DNA from: an uncultured Hyphomicrobiales bacterium
GTDB taxonomy: Bacteria; Pseudomonadota; Alphaproteobacteria; Rhizobiales; Beijerinckiaceae
DNA: 5,907 nucleotides
NCBI GenBank assembly: GCA_903932565.1
Contig: CAIZGQ010000793.1
Location: 1 to 5,907 of the forward strand
Reading direction: 5' to 3'
Shown here: one piece after another, positions 1 to 5,161 of the stretch
How the letters are laid out: each line of letters begins with the position of its first letter
Numbering within the stretch: the stretch's first letter is position 1
Translations under genes and position numbers: made by a program
The notes under the pieces: generated by a model
Told to the model about the DNA's origin: nothing
The model's database searches: none
The model's input: only the letters and a program-made list of their open reading frames with translations

Positions 1-178
1 AGATGGCAATGCGACTGAAAAAGAGCTGATGGATTTCTTCGCGCTGCTGCCCAACAAGGACAAGCAGTTCGCCATGATGAAGGGCGTCGCGCATGTCGCT
101 GTGCTTGGCATCAATCGCCATCGCATCTGGCATGTGATGAAAGAATTCTTCACCTATCCCGACATTCGGACAGTCTGA
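1..178 (+). CDS. Probable alpha/beta hydrolase, C-terminal end (5' part outside window)
   Basis: An open frame enters from the left edge (first full codon at base 2) and stops with TGA at 176-178, giving the last 58 residues of a protein. The visible pattern is a DG near the edge, a helix with DFFALLPN, DKQF, then GVAH, then a final helix ending FFTYP. This matches the end of alpha/beta hydrolase folds, where the strand before the last helix carries the catalytic histidine in a G-x-A-H setting. His at bases 92-94 would be that residue, and the Asp at bases 2-4 is a candidate for the catalytic acid. The nucleophile elbow lies outside the window, so neither activity nor substrate can be given. 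It is convergent with the minus-strand genes and separated from them by a terminator. The family call rests on recalled pattern similarity only; that this is a coding 3' end is more certain than the family. Confidence 0.6.
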   Translation, partial: DGNATEKELMDFFALLPNKDKQFAMMKGVAHVAVLGINRHRIWHVMKEFFTYPDIRTV

Positions 179-194
179 AAGAAGCCAAGTCAAC

Positions 195-240
195 AAGGCG
201 GCTTTGCCGACTCACGCATCGGCAGAGCCGCTTTTATTTT
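195..240 (+). terminator. Intrinsic terminator between convergent genes
   Basis: Arms 198-210 (GCGGCTTTGCCGA) and 219-231 (TCGGCAGAGCCGC) pair over 13 positions with one G-T wobble around an 8-base loop. The stem extends outward by A/G-T pairs and is followed on the plus strand by TTTTATTTT (232-240). This is a textbook rho-independent terminator for the plus-strand gene ending at 178. On the minus strand the same hairpin starts just after the Sel1 gene's TAA (236-234), but what follows is CTTGTTGACTT, a poor T tract, so termination in that direction is probably weaker. Confidence 0.85.
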
Positions 241-1319
241 GCGGCAAACTTTCCCGCATATCGGCGCACAGCGTCCGACACAGCCTCACGCTCGCGCGGG
301 CTCAGCGAATTCAACTGCTGGTCGAGCCAGTCATCCTTCACGCCGGCGGCGCGGGCTAGGAGATGCCATTTCATGGCTTCCACCATGTTCTTGGGCACGC
401 CGCGCCCGGCCGCATAAAGGCGTGCGGCGCGGTTTTGTGCGACGGGATTGTTGGAGGCGGCGGCCTTCAGAAAATAGCGCGCCGCTGCGGCCTCATCTTT
501 TTCAACACCATCACCGTTGAACAGCGCGATGCCATACTCGACCTGCGCACCGGTGTTGCGGTCGTCTGCGGCGCGGCGCATCCAATCAGCCGCGATCTTC
601 GCATCCTGCGGCACGCCCTTGCCCGCATGATAAAGACTTGAAAGCGCGAAGGCTGCATCGGCATCGCCCGCGTCTGCCGCACTTTGGAAATAGCTCGCTG
701 CTTTGCCGTAATCCTGGATGTCGCCGTCGATTGCCAGAATGCCCAGATTGTAGAGCGCCCCAGCGTGGCCCTGCGCTGCCGCCTTTTCAAAAAGCGCCTT
801 CGCTGCAAACTTATCTTTCTTGACGCCGTCGCCCTGCAACAGAGCGAGGCCTAGCGAGAACGTGGCCTGTCGGTCCCCAAGATTGCTGGCAAGCTTGTAC
901 CAGCGCGCGGCCTCAGCAGCACTCTGGCGCACACCCAGGCCGTCCTTGAAAATCTCAGCCACCAGCGTCATCGCGGCGGCGTCTTTTGAATCGGCCTCGA
1001 CCCGTTTCATGGCCTCGCGCATGGCGGTGCCATAATAGCCACGCTGATAGGCCCCGAATGCGATGTCGGGCTCGCTTGGGCTGGTCCCGCCCGTGGTGAT
1101 CTGCGCTGGGGACGGGTCGGAGGTCGGGAGTGGCAGCGTCGCCGGGCTGACGGGTTCAACGCTGCCGAAGGGGGATTTGGCGGGGCTTGCGGGGGGCGCA
1201 TTGGGCGCTGCCTTCTGTGCCAGCGCGGGGCTGCTCACCAGCAGAGCCAAGCCCAGCGCCAAAGGGCCGCGACGGGCCCCTGCCAGCGCCAGGATGCTGC
1301 TTGCCAAGCTTCGCATCAT
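234..1319 (-). CDS. Exported Sel1-repeat (TPR-like) protein
   Basis: A 361-residue protein made for the periplasm or outer surface. Residues 1-34 look like a Sec signal peptide: Arg residues at 16-17, a hydrophobic core at about 19-30, and a cleavage-like SPALA before Gln35. Residues 35-85 are a Pro/Ala/Ser-rich linker. Residues 113 to about 326 form six tandem Sel1-like repeats of about 36 residues, recognisable by repeated G-x-G-V and A-x-x-W/Y/F-x-x-x-A-A patterns (DGLGV, GDGVKKD, GKGVPQD, GDGVEKD, GRGVPKN; the third repeat is shorter and lacks this turn). Sel1 arrays are protein-protein binding scaffolds; no catalytic domain is seen. A helical tail (330-361) follows. The start at 1319 overlaps the stop of the ThiE-like gene as ATGA with no good Shine-Dalgarno, so translation is probably coupled. 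The second Met (1316) is an alternative start. The partner and biological role are not deducible. Confidence 0.88.
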   Translation of the reverse strand: MMRSLASSILALAGARRGPLALGLALLVSSPALAQKAAPNAPPASPAKSPFGSVEPVSPATLPLPTSDPSPAQITTGGTSPSEPDIAFGAYQRGYYGTAMREAMKRVEADSKDAAAMTLVAEIFKDGLGVRQSAAEAARWYKLASNLGDRQATFSLGLALLQGDGVKKDKFAAKALFEKAAAQGHAGALYNLGILAIDGDIQDYGKAASYFQSAADAGDADAAFALSSLYHAGKGVPQDAKIAADWMRRAADDRNTGAQVEYGIALFNGDGVEKDEAAAARYFLKAAASNNPVAQNRAARLYAAGRGVPKNMVEAMKWHLLARAAGVKDDWLDQQLNSLSPREREAVSDAVRRYAGKFAAK

Positions 1320-1975
1320 GCCGGTCGCACCGCCAGGTTCATGGCCATTGTTGCGTCGTCCAGCGCTGCCACAGGCCCGCGAGGATCATCCCAGATGCAG
1401 TCGCCGACTGCGATGAAGTCAGCACCGGCTGCGGCGAGCGTGCCGACGTCTGCCAAGCGGGGCGCATAGCCCACGCAGGGGACGTTGAAGATCTGTGCCC
1501 ACCAGTCGACCCAATCGGCGGTGTCTTCAATAGGAGGCGTGTAGCCGTCGGGCTCTGGGTCGCCAAACATCAGGTAATCGATGTCCTGTTCGCCCGCGAC
1601 CATGGCGTCGTGGCGTGTCTTCACACCACCCACGCCGACAATGCGATCGGGACGCAAGCTCTCCACGGCGTCCTCAATGGCCGTTTCAAGCGTTGGCCCG
1701 GTGCCGCGAAGATGCGCACCATCGGCCCCCGCACGGGCGACAATATCGGGCTTGTCGATGAGCAAAGCGCAATCGCGTTGCTGAACCATGGAGGCGAGCG
1801 CTTTGATGAGCTTCTTCGCATCGCCCTCGTCGTTGGTGGCGAGGCGCAGGAGCACGCAGGCGATGTCACCCGTGTCCATCGCGGCCTCCAACTTGGGAGC
1901 AAAGTCGCCAACATCGGCGAGGCGCGGCGTCAGCAGGTAGAGGCGGGGGGCCTCGGCTTGTTTGGATTTGGACAT
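1316..1975 (-). CDS. ThiE/TenI-like TIM-barrel protein, degenerate active site
   Basis: A 219-residue protein resembling the thiamine-phosphate synthase (ThiE) superfamily, which joins HMP-pyrophosphate to thiazole phosphate. Landmarks in order: LYLLTP (12-17) as the first strand, CVLLRL (40-45) where ThiE has its QLR-x-K strand, ALLIDKPDIVARAGADGAHL (70-89) for LLIND...GADGVHL, VGVGGVKT (113-120), DYLMFGDPEPDG (133-144), and a final GADFIAVGDCIWDDP (184-198). Several signature residues are changed: no Lys after QLR, IND is IDK, the GQ(E/D)D after HL is RGTG, and the phosphate-binding A-I-G-G-I is CVGYA. Database annotation would probably read thiamine phosphate synthase, but true synthase activity is doubtful. 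No TPP riboswitch is visible upstream. It lies 153 bases after fba with no clear Shine-Dalgarno before the ATG, and its TGA overlaps the Sel1 gene start. The position after fba is, from memory, recurrent in Rhizobiales. Confidence 0.8.
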   Translation of the reverse strand: MSKSKQAEAPRLYLLTPRLADVGDFAPKLEAAMDTGDIACVLLRLATNDEGDAKKLIKALASMVQQRDCALLIDKPDIVARAGADGAHLRGTGPTLETAIEDAVESLRPDRIVGVGGVKTRHDAMVAGEQDIDYLMFGDPEPDGYTPPIEDTADWVDWWAQIFNVPCVGYAPRLADVGTLAAAGADFIAVGDCIWDDPRGPVAALDDATMAMNLAVRPA

Positions 1976-2010
1976 GGTTGTTTGACTTTGATCGCGGCGC
2001 AGGTTCGGGA

Positions 2011-2048
2011 CCCGCTTCTACCTTGCCGAGCATTGGGGCGAAAGCGGG
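2011..2048 (-). other. Inverted repeat in the leader of the ThiE-like gene
   Basis: CCCGCTT at 2011-2017 and AAGCGGG at 2042-2048 are perfect 7-base inverted arms with a 24-base spacer, lying 36 bases upstream of the ThiE-like start. No T tract follows on the minus strand, so it does not read as a terminator. The promoter-side arm CCCG could also pair with the adjacent CGGG (2006-2009) in an alternative structure. It could be an mRNA structure, an operator, or chance; only the repeat itself is certain. Confidence 0.3.
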
Positions 2049-2069
2049 ACAAGATTATTGTGAGGCCCC

Positions 2070-2100
2070 AAAACGCAAACAGACGGCCGGAGCCGCCTGT
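2070..2100 (-). terminator. Probable intrinsic terminator after fba
   Basis: On the minus strand ACAGGCGG (2100-2093), a 6-base loop (2092-2087) and CCGTCTGT (2086-2079) form an 8-pair stem with one G-T wobble. It is followed by TTGCGTTTT (2078-2070), giving an interrupted T tract. It lies 29 bases after the fba stop, the right place for a terminator of the gap-pgk-fba transcript. The broken T tract suggests partial termination, which would leave the ThiE-like and Sel1 genes on read-through or a separate promoter. Confidence 0.55.
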
Positions 2101-2107
2101 TGCATGG

Positions 2108-2122
2108 GATCAGTGGCTGATC
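2108..2122 (-). repeat. Short perfect hairpin just after the fba stop
   Basis: GATCAG (2108-2113), TGG, CTGATC (2117-2122): a 6-bp perfect stem with a 3-base loop, starting 6 bases past the fba stop codon and before the presumed terminator hairpin. Two adjacent 3'-UTR hairpins could protect the abundant fba end from exonucleases, but a palindrome this short can arise by chance. Confidence 0.3.
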
Positions 2123-2128
2123 GCCGGA

Positions 2129-3193
2129 TCAGCTGAACTTCGGATCAAGCTCGCCTGAGGCGTAGCGCTTGGCCATGACGGAGATCGGAAGCGGGACGAT
2201 CTTGCTGGCCTGTCCGGCCGTGCCAAACTGTTCCAGACGCTCCTGGCAGAGCTTGGCCATCGCATCCATCGCGGGCTTCAAATACTTGCGCGGGTCGAAC
2301 TCGCCTGGCTGCTCGGTCAGCATTTTGCGGATCTGGCCGGTGATGGCCATGCGGTTGTCCGTGTCGATATTGATCTTGCGGACACCGTTCTTGATGCCAC
2401 GCTGGATTTCTTCCACCGGCACGCCCCAGGTCTGGGGCATTTTCCCGCCAAACTTGTTGATGATGTCCTGCAGATCCTGCGGCACGGAGGACGAGCCGTG
2501 CATCACAAGATGCACATTAGGCATGCGGGCATGGATCTTTTCGATCACGCTCATGGCCAGCACTTCGCCGTCCGGCTTGCGGGAAAACTTGTAGGCGCCA
2601 TGCGACGTGCCCATGGCGATGGCGAGCGCGTCGACCTTCGTCTCCTTGACGAATTTCACGGCTTCTTCAGGGTCCGTCAGAAGCTGATCATGCGAGAGTT
2701 TGCCCTCCGCGCCATGGCCATCTTCCTTCTCGCCCATGCCGGTCTCCAGCGAGCCGAGCACGCCGAGTTCACCTTCAACCGAGATGCCGCCGAGATGCGC
2801 CATGCCAACCACTGTTTTGGTGACGCCCAGATTGTAGTCCCAGTCGGCCGGGGTCTTGCCGTCGGCCTTGAGCGAGCCATCCATCATGACGGACGTGAAA
2901 CCCGCCTGAATCGCGGTGACGCATGTGCCGGGCTCGTTGCCGTGATCGAGATGCACGCAGACGGGAATGTGCGGATACATCTCCGTCACCGCATCCATCA
3001 TGTGCTTCAACATGATGTCGTTGGCATAGCTGCGCGCGCCGCGCGAGGCCTGGATGATGACCGGCGCATTGACCTTATCGGCCGCCGTCATGATCGCCAG
3101 CGCCTGTTCCATATTGTTGATGTTGAAGGCCGGCACGCCATAGCTGTGCTCTGCGGCATGGTCGAGAAGCTGTCGAAGCGTGATGCGGGCCAT
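2129..3193 (-). CDS. fba: Fructose-bisphosphate aldolase, class II (subtype B)
   Basis: A 354-residue zinc-dependent aldolase that reversibly splits fructose-1,6-bisphosphate into dihydroxyacetone phosphate and glyceraldehyde-3-phosphate in the cytosol. Motifs in order: GVPAFNINNMEQ (19-30) near the N-terminus; VHLDHG (80-85) with the catalytic Asp83 and zinc ligand His84; SVEGELG (138-144); a subtype-B insertion about 152-176 rich in Gly/Glu/Asp; GTSHGAYKF (195-203) with zinc ligand His198; HLVMHGSSSVP (228-238) with zinc ligand His232; and KINIDTDNR (273-281) for phosphate binding. Length is normal for the CbbA-like form found in alphaproteobacteria, which also serves the Calvin cycle in autotrophs. 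The frame is open further upstream to 3337, but the start at 3193 is chosen because MARITLRQLL is the usual family N-terminus and GGAG lies 6 bases before it. It follows pgk by 92 bases in the same direction and nothing looks broken. Confidence 0.97.
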   Translation of the reverse strand: MARITLRQLLDHAAEHSYGVPAFNINNMEQALAIMTAADKVNAPVIIQASRGARSYANDIMLKHMMDAVTEMYPHIPVCVHLDHGNEPGTCVTAIQAGFTSVMMDGSLKADGKTPADWDYNLGVTKTVVGMAHLGGISVEGELGVLGSLETGMGEKEDGHGAEGKLSHDQLLTDPEEAVKFVKETKVDALAIAMGTSHGAYKFSRKPDGEVLAMSVIEKIHARMPNVHLVMHGSSSVPQDLQDIINKFGGKMPQTWGVPVEEIQRGIKNGVRKINIDTDNRMAITGQIRKMLTEQPGEFDPRKYLKPAMDAMAKLCQERLEQFGTAGQASKIVPLPISVMAKRYASGELDPKFS

Positions 3194-3203
3194 GAATGTC
3201 TCC

Positions 3204-3207
3204 AGTG
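3204..3207 (-). promoter_or_regulatory. Ribosome binding site fixing the fba start
   Basis: On the minus strand CTGGAGACATTCATG places GGAG six to seven bases before the ATG at 3193. The longer open frame beginning at 3337 has no such support and overlaps the end of pgk, so this site decides the start. Confidence 0.7.
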
Positions 3208-3211
3208 CGGT

Positions 3212-3278
3212 CTGTCTGGCGAAAGGGATAGACAGGTTGTGTTGATATTTTCTTTGTTGAACGCGTTTTCGTAAAACG
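3212..3278 (-). promoter_or_regulatory. pgk-fba intergenic region with two inverted repeats
   Basis: The gap between pgk and fba holds two perfect inverted repeats. One is CGTTTT/AAAACG around a 3-base centre (3264-3278), 7 bases past the pgk stop. The other is CTGTCT/AGACAG with a 12-base spacer (3212-3235), just ahead of the fba ribosome binding site. Between them is an AT-rich stretch (3239-3262). The first lacks a following T tract and is not a standard terminator. The arrangement could be an internal fba promoter with an operator, or an mRNA processing region. I cannot name a regulator, and no convincing -35/-10 pair is visible (best weak try on the minus strand: TTACGA, 17 bases, AAAATA). 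Confidence 0.3.
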
Positions 3279-3285
3279 ATCGGGC

Positions 3286-4482
3286 TTACTTTGTGCGCAG
3301 AGCCTCGACGCCGGGCAGGACCTTGCCTTCCAGCCATTCGAGAAACGCGCCGCCGGCGGTTGAAATATAGGTGAAATCGTCCGCCACGCCGGCCTGGTTG
3401 AGCGCTGAAACCGTGTCCCCGCCGCCCGCCACAGTCACAAGCTTGCCAGCCTTGGTGAGACTGGCCGCGACCCGTGCAACGGCATTTGTGCCTGCATTAA
3501 AAGGCTCAAGTTCGAATGCGCCGAACGGGCCGTTCCAGACAAGTGTCTTGGTTGTCGTCAGCAGCGTCTCAATGCGGGCGACCGAGGCCGGGCCAATGTC
3601 CAAAATCATGTCATCGGCTGAAACAGCATCGACCGACACGGTCTTTGAGGGTGCGTGGGCCTTGAACTCGGAGGCGACTACGACATCAACGGGCAGAATG
3701 ATTTCGCACTTGTTGTCGCGCGCTTCCTTGATGATGCTGCGTGCCGTCTCCAAAAGATCCTTTTCGCAAAGGGACTTTCCAACAGCTTTGCCTTCAGCGG
3801 CGAGAAACGTGTTGGCCATGCCGCCGCCGATGATCAGGTAATCGACTTTCTTGGACAGGTTGCCCAGAAGATCGAGTTTGCTCGACACCTTGGCGCCACC
3901 GACAACGGCGGCAACGGGGCGCTGGGGATGTTCCAGCGCATGACCGAGCGCCTCCAATTCTGCCTGCATGCCGCGACCTGCGTAGGCCGGCAGCTTGTGC
4001 GCAAGGCCTTCAGTCGAGGCGTGGGCACGATGTGCGGCCGAAAAGGCGTCATTAACGTACAGGTCGCCCAGCTTGGCGAGTTCGCTGACAAAGGCGGGAT
4101 CGTTTTTCTCTTCAGCCTTGTGAAAGCGAGTGTTTTCCAGAAGCAGCACATCGCCGTCATGCAATTTCGCAATGGCCTCTGATGCCGACGCGCCGATACA
4201 ATCGGCTGCAAAGGCGACGGGCTTGCCAAGTTGCGCGCTGAGTGCCGCGGCCACCGGCTTCAGGGAGTTCTCGGCATCAGGGCCATTCTTCGGGCGGCCG
4301 AAATGCGCCAGCAGGATGACCTTGCCGCCCTTGCCGGAAATCTCGCGGATGGTCGGCAGAACGCGATCGATGCGGGTCGTATCGCTCACATGTCCGTTTT
4401 CCATCGGTACATTCAGATCAACGCGAACAAGGACGCGCTGGCCAGCAAGGGCGGCCTGATCAAGTGTGCGAAAAGCGGACAT
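3286..4482 (-). CDS. pgk: Phosphoglycerate kinase
   Basis: A 398-residue cytosolic kinase that interconverts 1,3-bisphosphoglycerate + ADP and 3-phosphoglycerate + ATP. N-domain signatures for 3-phosphoglycerate binding: VRVDLNVP (19-26), DTTRI (34-38), HFGRP (60-64), LLENTRF (114-120), NDAFSAAHRAHAS (144-156). C-domain nucleotide-binding signatures: VVGGAKVSSK (193-202), the hinge and WNGPFGAFE (316-324), GGGDT (353-357) and STAGGAFLEWLEG (374-386). All are intact and the length is normal, so it should be active. The frame stays open upstream to 4587, but that would run into the neighbouring small gene. The ATG at 4482 (MSAFRTLDQAAL) gives the family N-terminus and is preferred, although no clear Shine-Dalgarno is present before it. 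It begins only 20 bases after the coiled-coil gene and is followed by fba, so it is presumably transcribed with gap. No internal oddities seen. Confidence 0.97.
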   Translation of the reverse strand: MSAFRTLDQAALAGQRVLVRVDLNVPMENGHVSDTTRIDRVLPTIREISGKGGKVILLAHFGRPKNGPDAENSLKPVAAALSAQLGKPVAFAADCIGASASEAIAKLHDGDVLLLENTRFHKAEEKNDPAFVSELAKLGDLYVNDAFSAAHRAHASTEGLAHKLPAYAGRGMQAELEALGHALEHPQRPVAAVVGGAKVSSKLDLLGNLSKKVDYLIIGGGMANTFLAAEGKAVGKSLCEKDLLETARSIIKEARDNKCEIILPVDVVVASEFKAHAPSKTVSVDAVSADDMILDIGPASVARIETLLTTTKTLVWNGPFGAFELEPFNAGTNAVARVAASLTKAGKLVTVAGGGDTVSALNQAGVADDFTYISTAGGAFLEWLEGKVLPGVEALRTK

Positions 4483-4502
4483 GAGAACTCGTGATGTTGA
4501 GA

Positions 4503-4844
4503 TTAAGGCTTGATGAAGCGACTGATTGCAAAAACAAGTCCGGAGGTCGCAATTGGCAGACCTATGGCAAAAATCACCAGTTGCCATGTTGTTGGTAAGT
4601 TTGAGATCCTGCCTTTAACTTCCGCTACTTCAGTGCGGATCGCAGCAAGATCGCTTGCTTTAGGCATCTGCGACAAAGTTCCGTCGATCTTGGCAATTGT
4701 AACTTCTAGCCGCTGCAACGAGGATTCGATCCGTTCCGACCGAGCTTCTAAAGCGGAAACGCGTTGCTCCATCGTGGGATCCTCCGGGCCGGAACCGCCA
4801 CCAGTGTGAAAAGGTTGATTGGGAAATTCAAAAACGTTACTCAT
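4503..4844 (-). CDS. Small coiled-coil protein with one C-terminal membrane segment
   Basis: A 113-residue protein without a recognised enzyme domain. Residues 1-24 are a Gly/Pro-rich leader with PFHTGGG. Residues 25-82 are a charged heptad-like helix (MEQRVSALEARSERIESSL, then LEVTIAKIDGTL and a further IRTEVAEVKGRI) typical of coiled coils. Residues 87-109 are one hydrophobic membrane span ending RFIKP. This layout recalls XhlA-like/holin-associated proteins and many small uncharacterised rhizobial membrane proteins; the resemblance is structural and does not prove homology. Its start overlaps the end of the zinc-ribbon gene by 8 bases (ATGAGTAA), and GGAG lies 7 bases before the ATG, so the two are translationally linked. 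An internal Met25 at 4772 has an even better ribosome site. pgk follows after 20 bases. Function unknown. Confidence 0.75.
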   Translation of the reverse strand: MSNVFEFPNQPFHTGGGSGPEDPTMEQRVSALEARSERIESSLQRLEVTIAKIDGTLSQMPKASDLAAIRTEVAEVKGRISNLPTTWQLVIFAIGLPIATSGLVFAISRFIKP

Positions 4845-5118
4845 CGGATTGCTCCGATTGAACTCTCCTGGTCAGAAAAAATTGGAGAAACTGTTCCACA
4901 CGACCACAATTCGTGCAGGCCACAGCAAACATTGAGAAATGTTTGCGGGCCATAGGGTCGTCGCCTTCATAAACCGATAACTTTGTCTCGATGTTTTTTT
5001 CAGGAAGATCTATCTGCACGAACTCGTCTTTACTGCAAACTGGACAACGAAACCCGTGAAGCTCTTTTTCGAGAAGCTTCATGGCTTTAAGTTTATCGTC
5101 CAGTTGATGATTTTTCAT
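4837..5118 (-). CDS. Small putative zinc-ribbon protein
   Basis: A 93-residue cytosolic protein with two Cys pairs, FRCPVC (Cys25, Cys28) and VACTNCGR (Cys68, Cys71), separated by 39 residues. This is the layout of a zinc ribbon, as in small nucleic-acid-binding Zn-ribbon proteins (DUF2082/zinc_ribbon_13-like). The stretch between the pairs is polar and loop-like (LPEKN, EGDDPMARK), and aromatic residues after the second pair (FLQFF) resemble the closing strand of such ribbons. Residues 1-20 are a Lys/Leu helix. GC is low compared with gap and pgk. The start at 5118 has AAGGG very close before it (spacing only 2-3 bases, short for a good site). The end overlaps the next gene by 8 bases. It could bind a nucleic acid or a protein partner; no specific function can be given. 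Confidence 0.72.
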   Translation of the reverse strand: MKNHQLDDKLKAMKLLEKELHGFRCPVCSKDEFVQIDLPEKNIETKLSVYEGDDPMARKHFSMFAVACTNCGRVEQFLQFFLTRRVQSEQSDE

Positions 5119-5161
5119 TGCCCTTATCGCGCATTATAAAATTGCAAGATGCAAGTATTTT
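5119..5161 (-). promoter_or_regulatory. AT-rich gap-to-zinc-ribbon spacer with a TATAAT box and a small palindrome
   Basis: Reading the minus strand after the gap stop there is TTGCA-TCT-TGCAA, a perfect 5-bp inverted repeat (5142-5154), then TTT and a consensus TATAAT (5138-5133). No -35 box sits at 15-18 bases, and a start point 6-7 bases past TATAAT would leave a leader of only about 8 bases. It may be an internal promoter, a weak terminator stem for gap, or simply AT-rich DNA. Confidence 0.3.

Larger units (their letters stand above)
4483..5161. other. Low-GC segment separating gap and pgk
   Basis: By hand count 4501-5160 is about 46 % GC (305 of 660) and its right part (4861-5160) about 42 %. 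Single lines I counted in the flanking gap and fba genes give about 63 % and 58 %. The segment carries exactly the two small minus-strand genes that are not part of the usual gap-pgk pair. No terminal repeats, integrase or IS remnants are visible at its borders. It is best read as an accessory insertion, mechanism unknown. Confidence 0.45.

Noticed and set aside
1976..2128. TPP riboswitch upstream of the ThiE-like gene
   Set aside because: No CUGAGA-type conserved core or matching helices could be found in the spacer.
1187..2158. Long plus-strand open frame (323 codons) opposite the Sel1 and ThiE-like genes
   Set aside because: It lies antisense to well-supported coding sequence, its translation shows no recognisable domain, and high-GC genes commonly leave open frames on the opposite strand.
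2498..3274. Plus-strand open frame (258 codons) opposite fba
   Set aside because: Fully antisense to an unambiguous aldolase; rich in His/Arg as expected of an antisense shadow frame.
3194..3337. N-terminal extension of fba to 3337
   Set aside because: It would overlap the end of pgk, has basic low-complexity content unlike aldolases, and the start at 3193 has a good ribosome site and the family N-terminus.
4483..4587. N-terminal extension of pgk to 4587
   Set aside because: It overlaps the coiled-coil gene in another frame and precedes the family-typical N-terminus at 4482.
4483..4600. Promoter directly before pgk
   Set aside because: Candidate boxes such as TTGCAA and TAATCT on the minus strand have wrong spacing (20 bases), and the 20-base gap suggests co-transcription.
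4483..5161. Transposon, phage remnant or attachment site in the low-GC segment
   Set aside because: No terminal inverted repeats, target-site duplication, integrase or transposase fragment is visible; the XhlA-like look of one protein is only structural resemblance.
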